From: Frankiaceae bacterium
GTDB lineage: Bacteria > Actinomycetota > Actinomycetes > BP-191
Reading direction: 5' to 3'
DNA: 45,523 nucleotides
Assembly: GCA_035556555.1 (NCBI GenBank)
Contig: DATMES010000023.1
Location: 1-45,523, forward strand
Under the pieces are notes generated by a model. It had not been told where the DNA came from and made no database searches. It saw only the letters and a list, made by a program, of their open reading frames with translations. Positions 31,282 to 39,200 of this stretch are shown piece by piece. A program made the translations under genes and the position numbers. Each line of letters opens with the position of its first letter. Position 1 is the stretch's first letter.

Positions 31282-32001
31282 ATGGGCGCTCCGGCCGCGC
31301 AGCGCGTCGACCACCACGTACGCCATCGCAACATCACCGGCGGGTGGCTGCGGCCCGCGCTGTTCGGCGTGACCGACGGCCTCGTATCCAACTTCGCGCT
31401 CGTCATGGGCGTCGCGGGCGCCGACGTGTCCGCGAGCGTCGTGCTGCTGGCAGGGCTCGCCGGGCTGTTCGCGGGGGCGTTCTCCATGGCCACCGGCGAG
31501 TGGAACTCCGTCCGCTCGCAGACCGAGCTGGCCCGCGCGGAGATCGCCATCGAACGCCGCGAGCTGGCCCGCGCGCCGGAGGCCGAGGAGGCCGAGCTGG
31601 CCGCGCTCTACCGCAACCGCGGCCTCAGCGCGGACCTCGCGAAGGAGGTCGCGCGGCAGTTCGCCCGCGACCCCGAGGTGCTGTGGCGCATCCACGCGCG
31701 CGAGGAGCTCGGCATCGACCCCGACAACCTGCCGTCCGCGTGGCTCGCCGCGTGGTCGTCGTTCGTGGCGTTCGCTCTGGGAGCGACGGTGCCGGTGGTG
31801 GCGTACGCCGCCGACCTCCCGCGGCCTTTCGTCGTCGCGGCGGTGCTCAGCGGCACCGCGATGTTCGTCGTCGGCTCCGTCGTCGGCCGGATGACCGCGC
31901 GCCCGTGGCTGCTCACCGGCGTACGCCAGCTGCTGCTCGGGGCGGGGGCGGCGGCGGTGACGTACGGCGTCGGCTCCCTCGTCGGGGTCGGTGTCGCGTG
32001 A
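31282..32001 (+). CDS. VIT1/CCC1-family transporter (iron/manganese type)
   Basis: 239 aa. The N-terminal pair of spans contains FGVTDGLVSNFALVMGVAGA and GAFSMATGEWNSVRSQTE, the hallmark of the VIT1/CCC1 family, which exports Fe2+ or Mn2+ from the cytoplasm. An acidic cytoplasmic helical segment (ARAPEAEEAELAALYRNRGL) corresponds to the metal-binding region between spans 2 and 3. Three more spans follow. Leaderless start. The stop overlaps the next GTG. Confidence 0.9.
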   Translation: MGAPAAQRVDHHVRHRNITGGWLRPALFGVTDGLVSNFALVMGVAGADVSASVVLLAGLAGLFAGAFSMATGEWNSVRSQTELARAEIAIERRELARAPEAEEAELAALYRNRGLSADLAKEVARQFARDPEVLWRIHAREELGIDPDNLPSAWLAAWSSFVAFALGATVPVVAYAADLPRPFVVAAVLSGTAMFVVGSVVGRMTARPWLLTGVRQLLLGAGAAAVTYGVGSLVGVGVA

Positions 32002-32888
32002 CTCCCGACGACCTGTACGGCCTCGACCCCGAGGAGTTCGTCCCTGCGCGCGACGCGATCGTGCGCGAGCTGAAGAAGACCGATCGCGAGGCGGCGGCGC
32101 GGGTCGCCAAGCTGCGCAAGCCCACCGTCGCGGCGTGGGGCGTCAACGTCGTCGCGCGCGAGCATCCCCAGCAGATCGCGGCGCTGCTGACAGCGGGGGA
32201 ACGGCTGCGCGTGGCGCAGGACGCGGCGCTGCGCGGCGACGCCGGCGCGCTGCGCAAGGCGACCGCGGAACGCCGCGCCGCGGTCGCCGCCGTAGCCGAC
32301 CTCGTCGCACGGGTGCTCGGCGATCGTGCCTCCGCGCAGGCCGGCGCGGTCTCGGCAACGCTCGAGGCGGCGACCGTCGACCAGGACGTCGCGGACCTCG
32401 TCCGCGCGGGGCGGCTCGACAAGGAGCGCTCCGCCGCGGCGGCGGGCTTCGGCTTCGGCGAGGTCGGCGACTGGACGCCGCCACCGCCACGCGAACGCCC
32501 CGCGAAGGAGCAGCCCGAGCCGAAGCGGTCACGGCTGAAGGTCGTGGAGAAGCCGGCCAAGGCGGCGCCCGCGAAGAGCGCGCCCGCGAAGGAGGCCGCG
32601 CCCGCGAAGGAGGCCGCGCCCGCGAAGAGCGCGCCTGCGAGGAATGCCGCGCCCCCCGCGAAGAAGAGCGAGGACTCGCTGGCCGTACGGCTGAAGGCGG
32701 CGACCGCCGAGGCCAGGGCGCGCGCCGCGGAGCTGCACGAGGCCGAGGTGCGCGTCCGCGAGCTCAAGGACGAGCTCGCGTCGGCGACCAAGGCCGTACG
32801 CGAGGCGCGGACCCGCGCGCAGCGTGCGGAACTCGACGTCGAGCAGCTGCGGCAGCGCGCCTGGGAGGAAGGCGAACGCCGCCGCTAG
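31998..32888 (+). CDS. Hypothetical actinobacterial protein with Ala/Lys/Pro linker and coiled coil
   Basis: 296 aa, soluble. The N-terminal part (DLYGLDPEEFVPARDAIVRE, LRKPTVAAWGVNVVAR) belongs to a widespread but unnamed actinobacterial family. A low-complexity linker built of APAKEA/APAKSA units (about residues 185-222, from an imperfect 18-nt DNA repeat) follows, then a long charged coiled coil to the end. The basic linker may bind nucleic acid. GTGA overlap with the transporter gene. Confidence 0.82.
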   Translation: MTPDDLYGLDPEEFVPARDAIVRELKKTDREAAARVAKLRKPTVAAWGVNVVAREHPQQIAALLTAGERLRVAQDAALRGDAGALRKATAERRAAVAAVADLVARVLGDRASAQAGAVSATLEAATVDQDVADLVRAGRLDKERSAAAAGFGFGEVGDWTPPPPRERPAKEQPEPKRSRLKVVEKPAKAAPAKSAPAKEAAPAKEAAPAKSAPARNAAPPAKKSEDSLAVRLKAATAEARARAAELHEAEVRVRELKDELASATKAVREARTRAQRAELDVEQLRQRAWEEGERRR

Positions 32889-32955
32889 GTGCAGCGAGCA
32901 GGCTTGGCCGACACCACGAGGAACGTCACGTGCGTTTACCCCCGGCGCCCCCCGG

Positions 32956-33008
32956 TCGTTCCTTGAAGATCACCACGCGTGAGACCGGCGCCTGACCTGC
33001 AGAGAACC
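32956..33008 (+). repeat. Repeat family R2, copy b
   Basis: TCGTTCCTTGAAGATCACCA, CGCGTGAGACCGG, then CTGCAGAGAAC; homologous to 12988-13040 in the same orientation. It lies in the 271-nt noncoding gap before the sigma factor gene. Nothing else in that gap is recognisable. Confidence 0.8.
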
Positions 33009-33159
33009 TGTTGCGCAGGAGCCGTCCTTGGCGGCCGTACCGCGGTTTCGCCATCCCTGGCAGGACGACGGCAGCCGGCAGCGAATACGTACGGCGTTCG
33101 GAGCCGCCGTCACGGGCATGCCCACCGCACCGGCGTTCTAGGGGTTGGGGATATTTGGC

Positions 33160-34134
33160 ATGCCCGGAGACGTCTGGCCCGAGGTCGTCGCGCACCGCGA
33201 ACGACTGCTGCGCATCGCCCGCCGGCGCTGTGCCACGCGCGAGGACGCCGAGGACGTCGTGTCCGAGGCGATGCTGCGCTGCGCGACGTTCGAGGGACTC
33301 GACGCCGCGCGGATGGAGCAGTTCCTGACGGCGGTGACCGTACGGCTCTGCGCCGACCTGCACCGCAAGGCCGCCCGTCGCGCCCGCGCCGTCGTCAAGC
33401 TCGCGTCCGACCCCGACGTCGCGCCGGGCCCCGAGGAGGAGCTGTACGGCGGCGTCGACGCGGCGGCCCTGCGCGTCCTGCTGGCGTCGCTGCCGGAACG
33501 CCAGCGCGCCGTTCTCGCCGACCGGGCGCAGGGCCTGTCCGTGCAGCAGATCGCGTTACGGCACGCGCTGTCGTACAAGGCAGCCGAGTCCGTGCTCGCG
33601 CGCGCCAGGCACGCGATGCGGACGGCGCTGGCGTCGAGCGCGAGCGTCGTCGTGACGGTGAAGGCGGCGTTCCGTCCGCGCCGGCTCGCCCTGCTCGCGG
33701 TTCCCGTCGTGACGTTCGCGGTGGGCACCGGCGCGCTGCGGCTCCCGCTGTTCGACGACGACGCCCCGCGGTCGCGCGTTCCGCGGGCCGCCGCACCGCG
33801 CGTCGTACCGCCGAGGCCCCGGAACGAGCCGCCGCCGGTCGCCACACCGTCCGTCCCCACGCCGGCAGCGCCCCTCATCCAGGTCGTGGCCGGCGTCGGT
33901 GAGACCGAGGGGGATGACGTACGGAAGCCGCGCAGGACACGCCGCGTCACGATCGGCGACGACCCGTCGCTGGCCATGGCGAGCATCACCGTCGTGGACC
34001 CCGACGAGTTCTCGCCGCGGTCGCGCGTACGGGACTGCGCGAGGGGCGTGTACGTCGATGTGACCCTCGAGCCCACGCAGGTCGTGGGCAAACCAGGGGG
34101 GCAGCCCGTCAGGGCGTACCAGGGGTGCGGCTGA
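33160..34134 (+). CDS. ECF-type sigma factor with C-terminal transmembrane anchor and extracytoplasmic domain
   Basis: 324 aa. Sigma region 2 lies at ~8-75 (AEDVVSEAML) and region 4 at ~100-150 (LLASLPERQRAVLADRAQGL, then SVQQIALRHALSYKAAESVL). Instead of stopping near 170, the protein continues with a membrane span at ~174-194 (LALLAVPVVTFAVGTGALRL), a Pro-rich stalk and a ~90-residue outer domain with only two Cys (293 and 323). No anti-sigma gene is adjacent, so the tether may itself control release by proteolysis. ATG 33160 has a G-rich site 9 nt upstream; TTG 33145 is an alternative. Codon 133 is TTA. A six-Cys secreted peptide gene follows 31 nt downstream. Confidence 0.88.
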   Translation: MPGDVWPEVVAHRERLLRIARRRCATREDAEDVVSEAMLRCATFEGLDAARMEQFLTAVTVRLCADLHRKAARRARAVVKLASDPDVAPGPEEELYGGVDAAALRVLLASLPERQRAVLADRAQGLSVQQIALRHALSYKAAESVLARARHAMRTALASSASVVVTVKAAFRPRRLALLAVPVVTFAVGTGALRLPLFDDDAPRSRVPRAAAPRVVPPRPRNEPPPVATPSVPTPAAPLIQVVAGVGETEGDDVRKPRRTRRVTIGDDPSLAMASITVVDPDEFSPRSRVRDCARGVYVDVTLEPTQVVGKPGGQPVRAYQGCG

Positions 34135-34165
34135 ACGCCGCATCCGACACCAAGGGGAGGACACG

Positions 34166-34348
34166 ATGGGCAAGCGCATCCTGGCTGTCGCGATCGCGGC
34201 AGTAGCGACGATCGGTGTCACGATGCCGGCCGCTCGGGCGGTGGAGGCGGAGTGCACGAAGCTCTGCGTGATGTGCGACCCGACGCAGACCAACTGTGAC
34301 GGGTGCATCGAGTACTGGGTGCTCGAACAGCGTTACGAGTTCTGCTGA
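34166..34348 (+). CDS. Tiny secreted six-cysteine protein
   Basis: 60 aa. Signal peptide 1-25 (core ILAVAIAAVATIGV, cleavage after AARA). The predicted mature peptide of 35 residues has Cys at 30, 34, 37, 44, 47 and 60: C-x3-C-x2-C-x6-C-x2-C-x12-C. The two CxxC pairs suit disulfides or a metal site. GGGGAGG just upstream of ATG 34166 is one of the best ribosome binding sites in the window. It follows the membrane-anchored sigma factor by 31 nt and ends at a strong hairpin, so the two form a short operon. No known family recognised. Confidence 0.75.
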   Translation: MGKRILAVAIAAVATIGVTMPAARAVEAECTKLCVMCDPTQTNCDGCIEYWVLEQRYEFC

Positions 34349-34353
34349 CGGCA

Positions 34354-34396
34354 CGGTGGCCGGCCGCGCCCCCCTCAGAGCGCGGCCGGACCACCG
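34354..34396 (+). terminator. Factor-independent-like hairpin after the six-Cys gene
   Basis: CGGTGGCCGGCCGCGC pairs with GCGCGGCCGGACCACCG (one bulged A) around a 10-nt loop. It starts 5 nt after the stop. There is no T-tract, as is common for G+C-rich actinobacterial terminators. The remaining 34397-34615 holds nothing I recognise. Confidence 0.75.
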
Positions 34397-34615
34397 TCGC
34401 GTGCCGCGCCGCCCAGGCTGGGGGAGTCAGGCGGCCCGGCACCACGAACGCGCCCGGGAGGGACCCCGGTGCGTCCGGCCCCGGCGCCGTCGGACGAACC
34501 CCCGCGAGGGCCCCTCCCGCCCGCCGGCGCCCGGGCTCATACGGGTCTACGCGCGAGGGGCGCCAATCCCTCGCGGCGAATTTTCAGCGCTCGCCCTCGC
34601 GGGTACGACCGCACC

Positions 34616-34843
34616 GTGGACGGCGTCGAGAGGCTGCGCAGGGACCGCGGCGAGGAGAAGGTGTCGTTCCACGACGTCGCCGACCACCTCGTGGACTTCG
34701 CCGACCGCGACCCCGCGGCGCGTGACGTCGTGGATCGCCTGGCGGCGTTCCTCGCCGAGGTCGAGCAGGTCGACCACGACCACGAGAACGACCCAGACCG
34801 TGGCGTCGCGGGCACCCCCGAGGACGAGGTTCCCGAGGTCTAG
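34616..34843 (+). CDS. DUF6104-like small acidic protein
   Basis: 75 aa, acidic, soluble. VERLRRDRGEEKVSFHDVAD, then HLVDFADRDPAARDVVDRLA and AFLAEVE match the pattern of the small actinobacterial family I know as DUF6104 (EELEKRRGEE, then VERLATWLA). Function unknown. The GTG start follows GGTACGACCGCACC: TACGAC 6 nt upstream is a poor -10 match, and no Shine-Dalgarno is seen, so it may be leaderless. Confidence 0.7.
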   Translation: MDGVERLRRDRGEEKVSFHDVADHLVDFADRDPAARDVVDRLAAFLAEVEQVDHDHENDPDRGVAGTPEDEVPEV

Positions 34844-34915
34844 CAGGGCGTGGCGGAACGGGGCTCGGTGCCCGAGTGCAGGCCGGCGCCGGCACGCGTT
34901 GGGTGCCGTCCGCAC

Positions 34916-34953
34916 GCCGGCTTCGCGCCTCGTGATCTCCACAGAGCGATCCC
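34916..34953 (-). repeat. Repeat family R2, diverged copy c
   Basis: GCCGGCTTCGCGCCTCGTGATCTCCACAGAGCGATCC-type sequence resembles the reverse complement of copy b (GCCGGTCTCACGCGTGGTGATCT, then CAAGGAACGACC). One frame of all three copies reads RS-(L/V)-x-I-T-x-x-E-(T/A)-G. It abuts the 3' end of tRNA-Leu. Confidence 0.55.
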
Positions 34954-34955
34954 GG

Positions 34956-35038
34956 TGCGGCGGGTGGGAGTCGAACCCACAAGCCCTTGCGGGCAGCGGG
35001 GTTTGAGCCCGCCGCGTATGCCATTCCGCCACCGCCGC
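34956..35038 (-). tRNA. tRNA-Leu (anticodon CAA)
   Basis: On the minus strand the 83-nt cloverleaf has acceptor arms GCGGCGG / CCGCCGC with discriminator A. The D arm has TGGCGGAATGGCATACGC. The anticodon stem-loop is GCGGG-CTCAAAC-CCCGC, giving anticodon CAA (reads UUG). A long variable arm TGCCCGCAAGGGCT is typical of type II tRNA-Leu, and the T arm is GTGGG-TTCGACT-CCCAC. The 3' CCA is not encoded (CCG follows). Confidence 0.96.
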
Positions 35039-35071
35039 TCGGCCACGACTCTACCGACGCCGCGCCGTCGG

Positions 35072-35077
35072 TAGGCT
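35072..35077 (+). promoter_or_regulatory. Putative -10 box of leaderless pdtaR promoter
   Basis: TAGGCT is exactly 7 nt upstream of GTG 35085; no ribosome binding site precedes the start. Confidence 0.6.
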
Positions 35078-35084
35078 GCGCGAC

Positions 35085-35690
35085 GTGCAGAGCCCGGACC
35101 CCACCGCACGGCGCGTCCTCATCGCCGAGGACGAGGCGCTGATCCGTCTCGACCTGCGCGAGATGCTCGAGGAGGAGGGGTACGACGTGTGCGGCGAGGC
35201 CGGCGACGGCCGTACCGCCGTGACCATGGCGGAGCAGCTCCGTCCCGAGCTGGTCATCCTCGACGTGAAGATGCCGGTCCTCGACGGGATCGCGGCCGCG
35301 GAGGAGATCGCCCGCCAGCGGATCGCGCCGGTCATCATCCTCACGGCGTTCAGTCAGCGTGACCTCGTGGAGAAGGCGCGCGAGGCCGGGGCGATGGCGT
35401 ACCTCGTGAAGCCGTTCCAGAAGAAGGATCTGCTGCCCACGATCGAGATGGCGCTCTCGCGCTACAGCGAGCTGGTCCAGCTCGAGGCCGAGGTCGACGA
35501 CCTGACCGGGCGGCTGGAGGCGCGGAAGGCCGTCGAACGCGCCAAGAGCGCGCTCATGAACGACCACGGGATGGCCGAGCCGGAGGCGTTCCGGTGGATC
35601 CAGCGCACCGCGATGGACCGCCGGATGACCATGCGCGCGCTCGCCGAGCTGGTGCTGACGGGCACGGAACGCCCCGCTTCCGACGCGTAG
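35085..35690 (+). CDS. pdtaR: ANTAR-domain response regulator (PdtaR type)
   Basis: 201 aa. Receiver domain at 10-125: acidic pair in IAEDEALIRLD, phospho-Asp60 in LVILDVKMP, LTAF and KPFQ switch residues. The C-terminal ANTAR RNA-binding domain (~135-195) has VERAKSALMNDHGMAEPEAF, then RWIQRTAMDRRMTM. It matches mycobacterial PdtaR, the partner of kinase PdtaS, which controls genes by binding terminator-overlapping RNA hairpins. PdtaS is not in this window. Possible local targets are hairpin pairs, but none has the canonical ANTAR hexaloop I could identify. Confidence 0.93.
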   Translation: MQSPDPTARRVLIAEDEALIRLDLREMLEEEGYDVCGEAGDGRTAVTMAEQLRPELVILDVKMPVLDGIAAAEEIARQRIAPVIILTAFSQRDLVEKAREAGAMAYLVKPFQKKDLLPTIEMALSRYSELVQLEAEVDDLTGRLEARKAVERAKSALMNDHGMAEPEAFRWIQRTAMDRRMTMRALAELVLTGTERPASDA

Positions 35691-35789
35691 GAAATGCCGG
35701 CGAGAACGTTGACGCCGTTGGTGGCTGCCCGTGATCTCCGCCATCGTCCGATGGACCCGGATTTCTTCATCCGAGCAACGGGGGAAACG

Positions 35790-35936
35790 TTGCGTACCAC
35801 TCAGCGACCCATGCGTACGACCTCGCGGCGATCCCTGGTGGCCGCCGCCCTGGCCTCCCTGGCCGTCCCTCCCATCCCCGGCCACGGCGCCCTGCGGACC
35901 GGGTGGAGCGCCACCTGCTACATCGACGTCAACTAG
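35790..35936 (+). CDS. Very small secreted peptide (hypothetical)
   Basis: TTG 35790 with GGGGGAA upstream gives 48 aa; the in-frame ATG at 35811 gives 41 aa. The sequence has a twin-Arg/Sec-like leader (TSRRSLVAAALASLAVPP), a likely cleavage after GHG or GAL, and a mature tail of only ~15 residues with one Cys (GWSATCYIDVN). It lies 23 nt before the TAG-interrupted secreted-protein gene, with similar secreted character. No family recognised; it may be real or chance. Confidence 0.4.
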   Translation: MRTTQRPMRTTSRRSLVAAALASLAVPPIPGHGALRTGWSATCYIDVN

Positions 35937-35959
35937 CGCGTTCGCGCGGAGGATCCGAC

Positions 35960-36784
35960 TTGCCTGACAGCCTGAGGCGCCTCGCCGCGGCCGCGGTCGT
36001 CGTACTGTCCACCCTTCTCGGCACGCCCGCCGCGGCGGATCCCGCGGTGCTGGCGATCACGGGGTCGGGCCCGTCCTACGCGGACGTGTCGCTCAGCGCG
36101 CCGCTCATGGTCGCGTAGGCCGACGCGGTCATCGTGGGGGACGGCGCGTACGCCGGGCTCGCGGTCTGGCAGCTCGGCGGGGCGAAGCCGACGCCGTACG
36201 GGGGCGTCCTGGCGAGCCGTGACATGGACGCGCCCACGCGCCCGGCGACGCTCGGCGTGGCGTCCGCTCATAGCCTCGTGACGCCGCTCCCGCTCGGCAA
36301 GGCGCGGGTCACGCTCGCGCCCGGGCGGTACCGCTTCTACCTGCTCGCGGGCGGCCGTGCCGAGATCCGCCTCCCCCTCCCGCCGGGAGCGACCGGCCGC
36401 ACGATCGCCGCGACGAAGACGTCCCGGCAGAGGTACTCCGCGCAGCACAAGGCTCTCGGTCCGGCCGTGACGAGCGCCGCGCTGCGCGCGCCGCTCACGG
36501 GCGGCGCGGGCACGAAGTACTACGCGTTCGCGCGCGTCGCGTCGGGGCTCACCGAGGACGTCCGGGTCACGGCGTGCCTGACGGGACGCGCCATGCCGTG
36601 CGCTAAGGGCGAGTACGTCACGGAGACGAGCGCCGACGGCCTGACGTACTGGCCGCAGACGAGCGGAGTGGGCGTGCGGGGCGCGCTCCTGCGCCGGACC
36701 ACCAGGGTGGCGCGCGCCGAGCTCGACACCGCGACCTGCGCCGGCTGCAGGTTGACGCTGATCGTGCTCGCGTACGACCTGTAA
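35960..36784 (+). pseudogene. Secreted protein gene interrupted by one in-frame TAG
   Basis: TTG 35960 has GGAGG 7 nt upstream and opens a signal peptide (LRRLAAAAVVVLSTLLGTPA, cleavage near AAA). The frame continues DPAVLAITGSGPSYADVSLS, then APLMVA, TAG (36116-36118), and without any shift ADAVIVGDGAYAGLAVWQ and 200+ further residues to TAA at 36782-36784. The second part has normal protein character, including four Cys in its last third (TACLTGRAMPC, CAGC). A single nonsense change or a sequencing error is the simplest reading; programmed readthrough is possible. Full length would be about 274 codons. No known family. Confidence 0.7.
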
Positions 36785-36908
36785 CCCCGCCATGAGGACG
36801 GCCGACGCCGCCCCGCGGTCGCGCGGCCGGCCGGAAAACCGCCTCGCAATGGTCACAGGATGGTTGCGGCCCGGCGCCGCCAACTCCACAACGACGTGCC
36901 CGAGGGGA

Positions 36909-36914
36909 TAGGTT
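36909..36914 (+). promoter_or_regulatory. Possible -10 box of the liv operon
   Basis: TAGGTT in the 210-nt gap before livK would start transcription near 36921 and leave a ~73-nt leader containing the small hairpin CCCGCT-AG-AGCGGG and a very strong GGAGGAGGGAG. No convincing -35 is seen. Confidence 0.35.
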
Positions 36915-36994
36915 CATGCCGCTTCCCGCTAGAGCGGGGGCAATCTGGTCGGCGGAGGGCCCGCCGGTCGAGCGCAGTGGAGGAGGGAGTCCGC

Positions 36995-38206
36995 GTGCGA
37001 CAGCGCCGGCTCATCAAGCTCGTAGCACCTGCCGTCATCGGCGTACTCGTCCTCGCCGCCTGCGGGGAGAAGAGCGAGGACGACCCCGGTGGTTCCGGTG
37101 GTGGCACCCACACCGCCAAGATCGGCGTCATCGCCCCGCTCTCTGGTGACCTCTCGGCCCTGGGCCTGGGCATCAAGAACGGCGTCGACCTCGCCATCCG
37201 CCAGGCGAACGAGGGCAACAAGATCGACGGCTGGAAGCTCGAGCTGGCCGCCGAGGACGACCAGGCGACCGCCAACGTCGGCGCCACCGCCGCGGCCAAG
37301 CTCTCCAGCGACGAGGCCGTCGTCGGCGTCGTCGGCACGCTGAACTCCAGCGTCGCCGAGCAGGTCGCCCCCGTTCTGCAGCAGGCGAAGATCGTCCAGG
37401 TCTCGCCCGCCAACACCGGCGTCGCCCTGACCGGCCGCGACAACCTGGCCGCGCAGAAGCGCAAGTACGCCAACTACTACCGCGTCGCCACGACCGACGA
37501 CATCCAGGGCCCGTTCGCCGCGCAGTACCTCCTCGGCACGGGCATCAAGACGGTCGCGATCGTCCACGACAAGAAGACGTACGGCCAGGGCCTGCAGGCC
37601 GCGTTCGCCGCCGAGTTCAAGAAGGGCGGCGGCACGGTCACCGCCACCGAGACGATCAACCCCGGTGACAAGCTCTTCTCCGGCGTCGTCACGAAGATCC
37701 TCAACAGCAAGCCCGGCGCCGTCTACTACGGCGGCGAGTTCCCGGAGGCCGCGCCGCTGTCCAAGCAGCTGCACGACGCCGGGTTCAAGGGCCCGCTGAT
37801 GGGCGGCGACGGCATCTACGACCAGAAGTTCATCGACAACGGCGGCGTCGAGGGTGACCTCGCCACGTCGGTCGGCGCGCCCACCGACACGCTCGCGTCG
37901 GCCAAGGCGTTCGTCGACGCGTACACCGCGGCCGGCTTCAAGGAGGCCTACGGCGCCTACGGTGCCTACGCCTACGACGCGGCCAACGTCATCATCGAGG
38001 CCCTGAAGAAGAGCCTCGCGGGCAAGGACAAGGTCGACGAGGGCGTCCGCCAGGCCACCATCGACGCGGTCGGCGGCGTCAAGATCTCGGGCGTCACCGG
38101 CGAGGTCGCGTTCGACGAGTTCGGCGACACCACCACCAAGGTCCTCACCGTCTACGCGGTGACGTCCAAGAAGTGGGCTCCGAAGAAGACGGACTCGCTC
38201 GGCTAG
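36995..38206 (+). CDS. livK: Branched-chain amino acid ABC transporter, substrate-binding lipoprotein
   Basis: 403 aa periplasmic-binding-protein family I member, anchored to the outer face of the membrane by a lipobox (LAAC at ~19-22 in VLVLAACGEKS). A Gly/Ser linker is followed by IGVIAPLSGDLSALGLGIKN and the ligand-cleft segments VVGVVGTLNSSVAEQVAPVL and VAIVHDKKTYGQGL. The five-gene set with both permeases and both ATPases supports leucine/isoleucine/valine-type import, though ligand choice is not provable. GTG 36995 is preceded by GGAGGAGGGAG. Confidence 0.95.
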   Translation: MRQRRLIKLVAPAVIGVLVLAACGEKSEDDPGGSGGGTHTAKIGVIAPLSGDLSALGLGIKNGVDLAIRQANEGNKIDGWKLELAAEDDQATANVGATAAAKLSSDEAVVGVVGTLNSSVAEQVAPVLQQAKIVQVSPANTGVALTGRDNLAAQKRKYANYYRVATTDDIQGPFAAQYLLGTGIKTVAIVHDKKTYGQGLQAAFAAEFKKGGGTVTATETINPGDKLFSGVVTKILNSKPGAVYYGGEFPEAAPLSKQLHDAGFKGPLMGGDGIYDQKFIDNGGVEGDLATSVGAPTDTLASAKAFVDAYTAAGFKEAYGAYGAYAYDAANVIIEALKKSLAGKDKVDEGVRQATIDAVGGVKISGVTGEVAFDEFGDTTTKVLTVYAVTSKKWAPKKTDSLG

Positions 38207-38228
38207 TCCATCCCGTCTGATCGATGGG

Positions 38229-38258
38229 CGAGGGGCAGGGCTTAGGCTCTGCCCCTCG
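38229..38258 (+). terminator. Hairpin between livK and livH
   Basis: CGAGGGGCAG and CTGCCCCTCG form a perfect 10-bp stem with a 10-nt loop in the 70-nt livK-livH gap. Such partial terminators or 3' stabilisers commonly raise binding protein over permease in ABC import operons; that role here is inference. Confidence 0.75.
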
Positions 38259-38276
38259 TCCCACGCGGAGGCTCGT

Positions 38277-39196
<920 letters not shown>

Positions 39197-39200
<4 letters not shown>

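Noticed and set aside
32555..32650. CRISPR-like array from repeated units in the coiled-coil gene
   Set aside because: The units are in-frame codon repeats for APAKEA/APAKSA with no spacers.
33145..33159. TTG 33145 as the sigma factor start
   Set aside because: It would place the start inside the G-rich ribosome binding site of ATG 33160, and adds residues without sigma-factor character; kept only as an alternative.
34956..35084. tRNA-Leu as an integration site of a genomic island
   Set aside because: No integrase and no direct repeat of the tRNA 3' end was seen in the window; only the weak R2c repeat adjoins it.
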